DNA from: G039029935 sp039029935
GTDB taxonomy: Bacteria > Chloroflexota > Anaerolineae > Caldilineales > Caldilineaceae
Assembly (NCBI GenBank): GCA_039029935.1
Contig: JBCCFC010000219.1
Span: forward strand, 1-13,599
Direction of reading: 5' to 3'
Length of the DNA stretch: 13,599 nucleotides
The position numbers were made by a program, and so were the translations under genes. Each line of letters opens with the position of its first letter. The stretch's first letter is position 1. This document shows, one piece after another, positions 1-8,500 of the stretch. The notes under the pieces are model-generated. The model did not search any database, had not been told where the DNA came from, and saw only the letters and a list, made by a program, of their open reading frames with translations.

Positions 1-231
1 AGGTTGACACGCATGAGTCTTACAAGAATCAGCAACTCATTTTGGAGCCATTTAAATATTGCGGGGCGCATTGAAACCTATCTGCGGAAAGTGGCCCGTG
101 ACTTTGATGCAAAAAGTTATAACGCACCAGTTGGTCTAGTGACATATAGTACAGATATTCCAGACGAATGGCTTTGTGTGGGTGCAATCCCAACACCAAA
201 AACGCGATTGGGTGGTTTACCTATCACATAA
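1..231 (+). CDS. Unidentified ORF, probably the C-terminal end of a gene starting outside the window
   Basis: The frame is open at the first base and ends at a TAA at 229-231, so it may be the tail of a longer gene. A complete small protein is also possible: ATG at 13 has an AGG nine bases upstream, giving 72 residues, and a TTG at 4 would give 75. I recognise no family. The segment has an N-terminal part rich in Arg and Ser, a short basic helix-like stretch (GRIETYLRKVARDF), and a tail with several Pro, Gly and Thr residues. It has no membrane segment and no clear motif. The next gene starts 146 bases downstream, far enough to be transcribed separately. Low confidence in any function. Confidence 0.4.
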   Translation, partial: RLTRMSLTRISNSFWSHLNIAGRIETYLRKVARDFDAKSYNAPVGLVTYSTDIPDEWLCVGAIPTPKTRLGGLPIT

Positions 232-329
232 TTCATGGCGTTGCGATGCGATATCCATTACGGTCCGTGATTGCCTTTTCCTTGATTAATTCAAAACCAA
301 AATAACCATGACTTATCTAGTAGACCCTT

Positions 330-358
330 TTGACCTTCTTGCTGATTATATGTATTAA
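330..358 (+). promoter_or_regulatory. Possible promoter of the ThDP enzyme gene
   Basis: TTGACC (330-335) lies 17 bases before TATTAA (353-358). The -35 box is a good match and the -10 box is 4 of 6. Transcription would start near 365, almost on the ribosome binding site, leaving a very short leader. That makes this only a weak candidate; the real promoter may be further upstream. Confidence 0.25.
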
Positions 359-377
359 ACCTTGAGGAATATCGACC

Positions 378-1925
378 ATGAATGGGGCGCAAAGCTTAAT
401 CCAAACCCTTGTCAACGGTGGCGTGACCACCTGTTTCACGAACCCTGGCACATCCGAAATGCATTTTGTGGCGGCGGTCGATACCGTGCCCGGCATGAAC
501 ACCTATCTCTGCCTCTTTGAGGGCGGCGCAACGGGAGCGGCAGACGGCTATGCGCGTATGACAGGCAATCCAGCGGCGACATTGTTGCATTTGGGGCCAG
601 GGCTTGCCAATGGGCTGGCAAATCTCCACAACGCACAGCGCGCCAACAGCCCTATCGTTAACATTGTCGGCGACCACGCCACCCGCCATCTCAAATATGA
701 CGCCCCGCTCACAACTGATATTCGCTCCTTTGCCAACCCCGTTTCGGCATGGGTGGGGACTCCACCGGATGTGTCAAGCGTTGCTGAATACACAGCAGAA
801 GCCATTGCCCAAGCAACACAGCCACCGGGGCAGATTGCGACATTGATTTTGCGCGGTGACTGTGCGTGGGACCCGCTGCCAGAAAATAACCCTGCTGAGA
901 TTACGCCAAAAATTTCACCACCAGCCGCTGATCCAGAACGCATCGAAGAAGCCATTCAAGTGTTGCGTAGTGGCGAGCCAACCGTCATTTTGCTTGGTGG
1001 AGCTGGGCTGATGGAAGATGGCCTCAACTTGGCTTGTCGTGTTGGGCAGGCGACAGGCGCACGGGTGATTGGCCGACGCAACAACGCTCGCGCACAACGT
1101 GGTGCTGGGCGACCACGTATTCCACGCGTACCCTATGTTGTGGACGATGCCATTGCTCTGCTAGACGGGACAGCGCATGTGATTCTGGCGGGTGCGAAAG
1201 AGCCAGTCGCCTTCTTTGCCTATCCGGGCAAACGAAGCACGTCGCTGCCAGAAGATTGTCAAGTTCACACACTAGCGACGATTGGCGAAGATGTCGTCGG
1301 CGCGCTCGAATTGCTGGCCGAAGAATTTCATGCACCCCATGAAGTTGGTGAAACCTATCCAACCGAACGCCCACCGTTACCCACAGGTGAGTTGACCATT
1401 CCCAAAGTGTGGCAAGGTGTGGCTGCGTTGATGCCAGAGCAGACGATTGTGTCAGATGAGTCCGTTACCTCTGGGCGCAGAGCCGAGGAGTGGATCGGTG
1501 GTGCGCCGCCACATGAATGGCTCAGTATCATGGGCGGTGCGATTGGACAGGGCTTGCCCGTAGCAACGGGTGCAGCAGTGGCCTGCCCAAATCGCAAAGT
1601 CTTCGCAATGGAGAGTGATGGCTCGGCCATGTACACGGTGCAGTCATTGTGGACACAGGCACGTTATGGCTTGGATGTGATTACGGTGATGTTCTCAAAC
1701 CATGCCTATCGCATTTTACAAGGTGAGTTACAACGTGTCGGTGCAAATCCGGGGCCACAAGCTATAGACATGTTACGACTCGACAATCCACCCATTGATT
1801 GGGTTGGGATGGGTAAGAGCATGGGGGTGCAGTCTTCGCTGGCGAAAACTGCCGATGAATTTGTCATGCAGTTGCGCGAGGCGGTGAATGGGGAAGGGCC
1901 ATATTTGATTGAGGTGAATGTTTAA
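378..1925 (+). CDS. ThDP-dependent enzyme, acetolactate synthase large-subunit-like
   Basis: Complete 515-residue protein with the three-domain plan of thiamine-diphosphate enzymes (pyruvate oxidase/AHAS/benzoylformate decarboxylase superfamily). The N-terminal pyrimidine-binding domain (about 1-165) carries the catalytic glutamate E48 in FEGGATGAADGYAR. A central domain follows (about 185-315), then the diphosphate-binding domain (about 340-515), with GGAIGQGLPVATGAA at 386-400 and the metal/ThDP motif at 413-441 (SDGSAMYT to SNHAY, N441). In this motif the usual first glycine of GDG is Ser413. At 515 residues it is shorter than true AHAS (about 560-600). It resembles the group usually labelled 'acetolactate synthase large subunit' without proof of that activity, and no small regulatory subunit gene is adjacent. 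It probably acts in the cytoplasm, decarboxylating or ligating a 2-keto acid; the substrate is unknown. GAGGAA at 364-369, eight bases before the ATG, supports this start. I give no ilvB symbol because the function is not secure. Confidence 0.88.
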   Translation: MNGAQSLIQTLVNGGVTTCFTNPGTSEMHFVAAVDTVPGMNTYLCLFEGGATGAADGYARMTGNPAATLLHLGPGLANGLANLHNAQRANSPIVNIVGDHATRHLKYDAPLTTDIRSFANPVSAWVGTPPDVSSVAEYTAEAIAQATQPPGQIATLILRGDCAWDPLPENNPAEITPKISPPAADPERIEEAIQVLRSGEPTVILLGGAGLMEDGLNLACRVGQATGARVIGRRNNARAQRGAGRPRIPRVPYVVDDAIALLDGTAHVILAGAKEPVAFFAYPGKRSTSLPEDCQVHTLATIGEDVVGALELLAEEFHAPHEVGETYPTERPPLPTGELTIPKVWQGVAALMPEQTIVSDESVTSGRRAEEWIGGAPPHEWLSIMGGAIGQGLPVATGAAVACPNRKVFAMESDGSAMYTVQSLWTQARYGLDVITVMFSNHAYRILQGELQRVGANPGPQAIDMLRLDNPPIDWVGMGKSMGVQSSLAKTADEFVMQLREAVNGEGPYLIEVNV

Positions 1926-2069
1926 TCATTTTGATCTTACGCATCGTCGTGACAGCCCTAGAAACTGTTTTTTCAATAAATCGCAATTTCTAAGGTAGCG
2001 TACTCATTTAAACCTTACAACTTAAATCTTCATCGTCTTTTTAAGATTACCAAGAAATCATTTGTAAAA

Positions 2070-2186
2070 ATGAATCTTTGTTTTTTACCATTGCTATTGG
2101 CAAATTTAGTATACACACTAACGAAAAGATTACGTCCTGAATTATTTAACTTTTTGTTGAGAATACTTCGGAAAGCTGCTATATAA
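2070..2186 (+). CDS. Possible small hydrophobic/basic peptide (38 aa)
   Basis: An ATG at 2070 opens 38 codons ending at TAA 2184-2186. The predicted peptide starts with a hydrophobic run (FLPLLLANLVYTL). Its C-terminal half is amphipathic with several Lys and Arg (TKRLRPELFN, FLLRILRKAAI). This layout is seen in small membrane peptides, including some toxins and leader peptides. The last codons lie in the left arm of the hairpin at 2172-2217, so the ORF and the terminator are arranged as a compact unit. Against it, there is no clear Shine-Dalgarno upstream, I found no good promoter, and AT-rich DNA readily gives short ORFs rich in Leu and Phe by chance. Confidence 0.2.
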   Translation: MNLCFLPLLLANLVYTLTKRLRPELFNFLLRILRKAAI

Positions 2187-2217
2187 ACCTATGAAATAAA
2201 AATATATAGCAGCTTTT
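2172..2217 (+). terminator. Intrinsic terminator-like hairpin
   Basis: A perfect 14-bp stem (2172-2185 with 2203-2216, core GCTGCTATATA) encloses a 17-base loop and is followed by TTTTCCTCTTTT. It lies about 250 bases past the ThDP enzyme stop and overlaps the end of the possible small ORF. The A-rich left flank and U-rich right flank mean it could act on both strands. The stem is rather AT-rich and the loop long, so its strength is uncertain. Confidence 0.55.
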
Positions 2218-2305
2218 CCTCTTTTGTTCACCATATAACCACAATCACTAAATTGACGAGAATCGTATCTATTGGTACACTCCGCTCAGACATGAACAGT
2301 TTTTC

Positions 2306-2334
2306 TTGACTTTTTGCTTGTAAGTTTCTAAAAA
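2306..2334 (+). promoter_or_regulatory. Candidate sigma-70-type promoter for a short RNA
   Basis: TTGACT (2306-2311, 5 of 6 to consensus) is followed after 17 bases by TAAAAA (2329-2334, 4 of 6). Transcription would begin near 2341, about 110 bases before the terminator at 2421-2452. AT-rich DNA produces such matches by chance. Confidence 0.3.
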
Positions 2335-2340
2335 TATAAC

Positions 2341-2452
2341 TAATTTTCAAAATAAATAATTGCTACTTACGCTGTCATTCCATCATCTTCACATTACTGT
2401 GAGTATGCAATCACCAATATCATAGGGACATCGGATGTCCCTGTGAGTTTTT
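2341..2452 (+). ncRNA. Candidate short non-coding RNA or attenuated leader
   Basis: This is the interval between the possible promoter at 2306-2334 and the T-tract of the hairpin at 2421-2452. It contains a small hairpin (TCACA 2389-2393 with TGTGA 2398-2402, four-base loop) just ahead of the terminator stem. I recognise no known RNA family or riboswitch core. Its existence depends wholly on the promoter call. If RNA polymerase reads through, it would instead be the 5' part of the giant gene's leader. Confidence 0.2.
2421..2452 (+). terminator. Intrinsic terminator upstream of the giant gene
   Basis: CATAGGGACAT (2421-2431) pairs with ATGTCCCTGTG (2435-2445), an 11-bp stem with one G-U pair and the tight loop CGG. 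AG and five Ts (2448-2452) follow. This is a textbook intrinsic terminator shape. It isolates the giant gene from upstream transcription, since a TATAAT box for that gene follows 31 bases later. Confidence 0.7.
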
Positions 2453-2456
2453 ATGT

Positions 2457-2488
2457 ATGCAGTTTTATGATACCTGCATCTCTATAAT
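2457..2488 (+). promoter_or_regulatory. Probable promoter of the giant gene with a candidate operator
   Basis: TATAAT at 2483-2488 matches the -10 consensus perfectly, but no good -35 box lies 16-18 bases upstream. In its place is an inverted repeat, ATGCAG (2457-2462) and CTGCAT (2474-2479), with half-site centres 17 bases apart. A dimeric regulator bound there would cover the -35 region. Expected start is near 2495, giving a leader of about 105 bases before the ATG at 2600. Regulation by an activator is an inference from the missing -35 box. Confidence 0.45.
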
Positions 2489-2599
2489 CATTGTCATTCA
2501 TCATTAATTTTTCAACCAAACCAACAACAAACTCATCAATTTCATGCCAGAGACTTCATCATACGTCTCGTAAACCCATAGAGGAGAATCAATCGACAC

Positions 2600-5500
2600 A
2601 TGCGTAAAATCGTTTTAATCATGATGGCTGCGGTCATGCTCTCACTGCTCTCAATAGGGACCACCCATGCTAATTTTGTCGAAAAGCAAACTGCACGATT
2701 CGACCAAACACTCGATAATTACGAGTTCATTTTTGTCACCCAAGTGGATGACGACACACCCGTCAACAATACCATCTTCTTGCCGTTGATTTCGACACAA
2801 GTAGAACAGATACAGGTCAACCTTCTTTCGAGTGACATCTCTGGCGATATCACTGACACCGCCATGACCACACGCAATCTTACTGGTGGCGGTCAGGCTG
2901 TCTTCCAGATAGATGTCCAGAATACAGGCGAGTTGACATGGGAGCCGGATAAGCTTGAAGTGCAGGTGACGCTCTCCAATTTGGATGGCACAGAAGGCAA
3001 ACTTGGCTATGGTTCTGATGCCATGCCCTATGAAATTGTCGAGCAAGGTGACACAGCATCACTCTTTGCTCATATTCAAATTCCTGACGAATGGCACGGA
3101 CAATATCGATATAGTGTCAACGTGCGTTATGACGATGCACAGTTTGTGCAGGCGGGTGACGACACCATGCAGTTTGCCATTGCCGCCGCCGATGTCGTGG
3201 CTCTCGCCGAACAACGAGCCGCTCGACATGCAGAGGCAGCATCGGCGGCGAATAGCGGTCAAGCCGTTGATCTGATCTTTGCGATGGACACGTCGGGGTC
3301 CATGCATGATGAATTTACGGCTCTGTGTAGCAAGCTCAACGACGTGATTATGGGATTGACAGCGCGAGGCTATACAGTCAATCATCAGATTTTGGGCATC
3401 ACGGCTGACCGAGATTGTACCACTGGCACGGTCGCACAAATGGCACCGGGTATCTCTAACCACAACGAAGATTGGGCACCCGCCGTCTACGACCTATCCA
3501 ACGGCTATCCTTGGACAGCAGGATACTCACGTCTCATCATCCCCATCAGCGACGAAGGTCCTGACGATGGCTATCCCTGTAACGACCCTGGTGATGATGG
3601 CAATGCCGTGTTTAACGCCATCTTTGCCGCCAAAGCCGCCAACGTCTTTGTCTCGCCCATCATCGGCAGCGGCTACAATGCCTGTGTTGAGCAACTGGCG
3701 CAACAACTCGCCAATGGGACTGGTGGGCAACTCTTCCGCTCAACTGACCCCGATGGCGACTTGGTGACGGGGATTATTGAGATTATCAGCAATGTGTTGG
3801 CAAGTTCATGGGTGGAAACCAGCGCGACTGCGCCAACACCCGCTGATGGGACCACCACAGTTGATGTAACGACGACGATTTTGGATCAGAATAATGCGCC
3901 TGTGGAGGGGCATCGGGTGAGGATGGTGTCCAGCCGTAGTGCCTCGGACGTTTTCACTCCTGCTTGGGGTGTGACCGATGCGCAAGGGCAGTTTACTACA
4001 GTTCTCAAATCCACCACCCCGGGTACAGCCTATATCGGAGCAGAAGATATCACGCAGGGGCAATCGATTATGCGTGGTGTCCCCGTCGAGTTTACCAGCA
4101 GCAATATGTCACTGCCACTCCGGCAAACAGGTACAGGGGTCGTTAAGATTATGAGCGTCAAGCCTAAGCACCCCTTGGATGCGCGCTACCTGCAAGGCAT
4201 CCCCGTACACAATTCCATCAACGTAAATGTCGATTGGGGTGGAACACCGCCGGGTACAGTTAAATTTGATCTCAATGGACAAATTTTTAATGTAGGAGCA
4301 ACCCAAAGTGGGGCTAGTTTGTCGTTGGATATGGGCGGTCAGCTTAGAAATGGCGTCAACAGCCTGAGCATTACGGCCATTAACAATCAGGGGAAAGCAT
4401 CTGAAGCAAAAACATTTGCGCCGTGGTCAACACCCCTCCCTGTATGGTTAATTGGCTTACAACAAGGTGGCGCAGCAACGTTGCCGCTCTTTGCTTCGGG
4501 TGATTTGGGTGGTGGTCTTCACTATAAACTAGGGTTTGAGATACCGCCTTATGCGTTCAAAATTATCGCACCAGGTTTTGGGGTGCCAGAGAAAAAGACG
4601 AATTTTTTTGGAAAACTTGCCGGACAATTAAGTATACCCATTTATTGTGCTGGTTCATATCAAGCAGAGCTTTCATATGGAAGTAATGAAGGATTTACTT
4701 TTTTTGATACAAAATTTACAGCAACTGCACGCGGCAACGTAACAGCTAAACCGATTGGTTTATGCGTATGGGCCGACCCTGAAGGTACTGCATCCTTCGA
4801 GGTTAAAGGCACTAAAACAATCTATCGTGAATCTGTATTTGTGATGGTTGCATATTTTAATGCAGCTGTTGGGATGACTGTAGACGCCATTATTACAACT
4901 TTCCAGATTGAACAACAAATCCGTGAGTTTGGAGAAATTTATCTTGAGGGTTCACTAGGGTTGAAAGCGGAGTCAAAGGTAGATTTTAGTGTTTCATTTC
5001 CATATCTTAATGGTTTATCTATGAGTGGTGATATCGGTATAAAGGGTGGCTATCTTCAAAAACGGATAATCGAAATTGATGTTTGGGCGCGTGCGAATGG
5101 CTCTGTAAAATTTGATGTATCAGGGTGGTTTGGGGATGGGCCCACACAATTTGATAGCATTACACTACTTGGAGAAGTGGGGATTTCAGCCCGAAAATGG
5201 TGGTTCAAAGAGGAATATACGGGACAAATCACATGGAAATATCCATCAGAGGTTTATGCATCTAGTACACAAATCACAGACATTCGTACACAAGGCTGGC
5301 ATCTAATCCCACACCCAAGCTCAGATGGCTACGCCAATTTCATTGTGGTGCAAGAACCCGCCAACGGTATCAGCATCATCCCAAGAGCTTCCACCGCCAC
5401 AGAAAACATTCAAGCATCCCAGACCATTTCGAGCGTCCTCATCAGCAATGTCTACACCTATACAGAGCTTTCTCTGGCACAAAACAATGCCATCAGCAAT

Positions 5501-8500
5501 ACGTTGCTGGTCTACACACATGATGATATCGCCAAACCTGTTGGGCAATCAAACGAGATTCGCTTTAGCTCATGGAATGGCGTGACATGGCAGACACCGA
5601 TGACCATCACCAATGATCTGTTACAGGATGCTACACCAGAAGTGACGTGGGTGGATGCGGACACAGCCGTGGCAACATGGGTTCGTCTCAATGAGACACT
5701 GACACCGACCGCTACGTGGACGATCACCACAGCCAATCAGATTGAAATCGCGACGGCTACCTATAGTGTAACGGCGGATGCATGGTCATCACCCGAATTG
5801 CTGACCAACAATAACGCAATGGATGCTCTTGTGCATCTTGCAAGCAATCACAATGGACAGGCATTGGCGGTCTGGAAGCGGAATGACGCGGGTCGTCTGA
5901 TGGGAGACGAGGCTGACCCTGACAAACTCATGGCAAGTTTCTACAGTGAAGGGTGGCAAACGCCCATCACGGTTGCCCATAATCTCCCAGGTATTCTGAC
6001 ACTCAGTGCGGCCTATGGTCCGGCAGATGAGGTCACAATTGCCTACAGCCAACTGCAAACGCCGACCGGCAGTATTACACCGACCTTCCAGATTTTCACA
6101 GTGATGTGGGATGGCACAACGTGGTCCGCGCCAACACAACGGACAGATGATACGCGCAATCATACCAACCCACAGGTTATCTACAATCAGGCCAACCAGC
6201 CGCTGATTATTTGGCGAGCGGATAGCGATGTGAATCTACATAACCTCAGCACAAGTGCCGCTTCGACGCTGACCTTGCCCGCCGATGTGGGTACAATTGA
6301 TGAATTTCAAATTGTCCAGACCACCAATGGCGATATTGCAGCCGTGTTCACAGCGCAACAAAGTGACCGTGAACTCTATCTAACGCTCTATGACCAGCAG
6401 TATCAGGTGTGGGGGCTGCCCACCCAATTAACAACCAACAACGATGTCGTTGAAACCAACCCTTCTGCCGTTTTGGACCCATCTGGACGTCTGCTGGTTG
6501 CCTACACCGCGCGTGAAATGACCGAGATCACACGCACTGGCACGATATCTGAAACGGGTGAAGTGTTTACATACACGGTTCCTACCGAAAGTCAGACAAA
6601 CTTGAACACACTTGCGCATACCTTTACAAAAAATCTCACGGTCCAAAATGAGGACTTTGTGATCTCGAACCCACAAGCCCAACTTGGCGAATCCGTCACA
6701 CTGTCTGTCACCATCGCCAACACAGGTGATTTTGCTGTCAGCGATGTCCAAGTACATTTTTACAATGGCGATCCACAAACGACTGGCAGCATCATCAGTA
6801 CAGGGGTCCATTCGGGTGTGTTGCGTTCTGGCTACACGTCAACGTTGACGACCAACTTTGTGATTCCAACGACCAGCGCATCGATCCAAATCTTTGCAGT
6901 AATTGACCCATCCAAACAAATCACGGAATCTAACGAACTTGATAACCAAGCCATCCAACAGGTGTTTGGCGCAGATTTGGTCATTCTGGATAGCATTGTC
7001 GAGCATTGGGGTGGCTCAACCGCAGGATTGATGACATTGCTTCAAAATGTTGGAACATCGACCGCACCAACATCGACACTGACCTATACATCATCGGCAT
7101 CATCATTGTTAGCAAGAAGCGGTACGCAAACAATTACGGATGTGATTCCTGCGCTTGCACCGGGCGAGACATATACATTGACAACGCCTTGGAATTTTGG
7201 CAACTTGACCGATGGATCATATCAAGTCGCGGCACGGGTCAATCAGCATGAGGCAGACTTTGCCGAGGTCAACACAAGCAATAACAGCAGCGAACTTACA
7301 TTGGATGTCTACCCAGATTTAGCCGTTAGCCCCGATTACTTCTGGAGCGAACCACGCGCTGATGGCAAAATTGCGATTACAGGCACAGTTTTCAACTACG
7401 GCAGCGTTTCTGCCAGCAATGTAAATGTCAGCGTTTATGCCCAAGCACCCAGCACTGACACCGCCCCAGTCCTCACCTTCAACATCAACGAAATCCCTGC
7501 TGCTGGCTACGAACTCGTCTCTGGCGTCTGGGACAACCCACCCGATGATTTCTCATTGTATCTATCAGCCAACCCAACGGCCACGATTCAGGAGACAACA
7601 CGGTCGAACAACTTGGCCGTTGTGTCGGCTGGGTTCACGGCGGATGTTGCGCCCAACCAATTTGGGGCGATGGTCGGCTTTGCTGTCGCCCCAACGGTGA
7701 CGACAACGGCGACGGTGACGGCGTATGGTGGCTTTGCCGCACCGATTTCATTGACAATTGAAGGATTGCCAACAGGGTCTACCTACCAAGTGTCGGCCAA
7801 TCCGCTCTCTGGCTCAGGCGCGGTCAGCATTGAGATGTCGATTGCGCCAACCGCGACGGCTGGCGTCTATCCATTGCAGGCCATCTTCACCGGAGGCAGC
7901 GTGACCAAGAGTGTCGCTGCTCTCCTGGAGGCCAATGTCCAGGACATCAGCGTCTCAACCGTTCTCTCGGAAAGCTTGGCGATTGTGGATAATGTGATCA
8001 ACTACCGTGTTGACTATCATAATGTGGGCAATATTTCGGCCAATGATGTCGTGATTACGGCGACATTGCCCGCCGCGTTGACCTATCAATCAACCACAAA
8101 CAAGTCAGGATTTGTCGCACAGGTGTCGGGTAACACGGTGGTGTGGCGTAAACCAGTTGTGGCATCCAACGAAGCAGGTGAATTGTTTGTGACCCTGCAT
8201 GTGCCGGACACGATGGTGGGTGGGGAGACGATTGTTAATGCTGTGCAGGTAAGTCTGGATGGCGTTGAGACGAATTACACCAACAACACCGGGTCGGATA
8301 CACGAACAGTACAGCCGCAGACCCGTGACCTGTCGGTGGACAAGACCTTGCTTGCGGGTGATGTGCGGCCAGATGAATCGATCACCTACACGATTGCCTA
8401 TCAGAATGCAGGGAATAGTCCGGCCAACAATGTGGTGATTACCGACCAACTGCCAGCAGGTATCACACTGGTTGGGGAACAAAATTTGGGTGGATTTGTC

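Larger units (their letters stand above)
1926..2599. other. AT-rich intergenic region with two hairpins and promoter-like elements
   Basis: This 674-base spacer has no large ORF on either strand and is clearly more AT-rich than the genes beside it. In order it contains a possible 38-codon ORF (2070-2186), a terminator-like hairpin (2172-2217), a promoter-like element (2306-2334), a second terminator-like hairpin (2421-2452), and a TATAAT box with a flanking inverted repeat (2457-2488). These are listed separately. The stretch 1926-2069 shows nothing I can support. The stretch 2489-2580 is a C/A-rich, G-poor leader for the giant gene with one weak inverted repeat (GAGAC 2550-2554 with GTCTC 2565-2569). 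Confidence 0.7.

Noticed and set aside
378..1925. Naming the ThDP enzyme ilvB
   Set aside because: It is shorter than AHAS, has no adjacent ilvN-type small subunit, and resembles a broader group whose substrate is not established.
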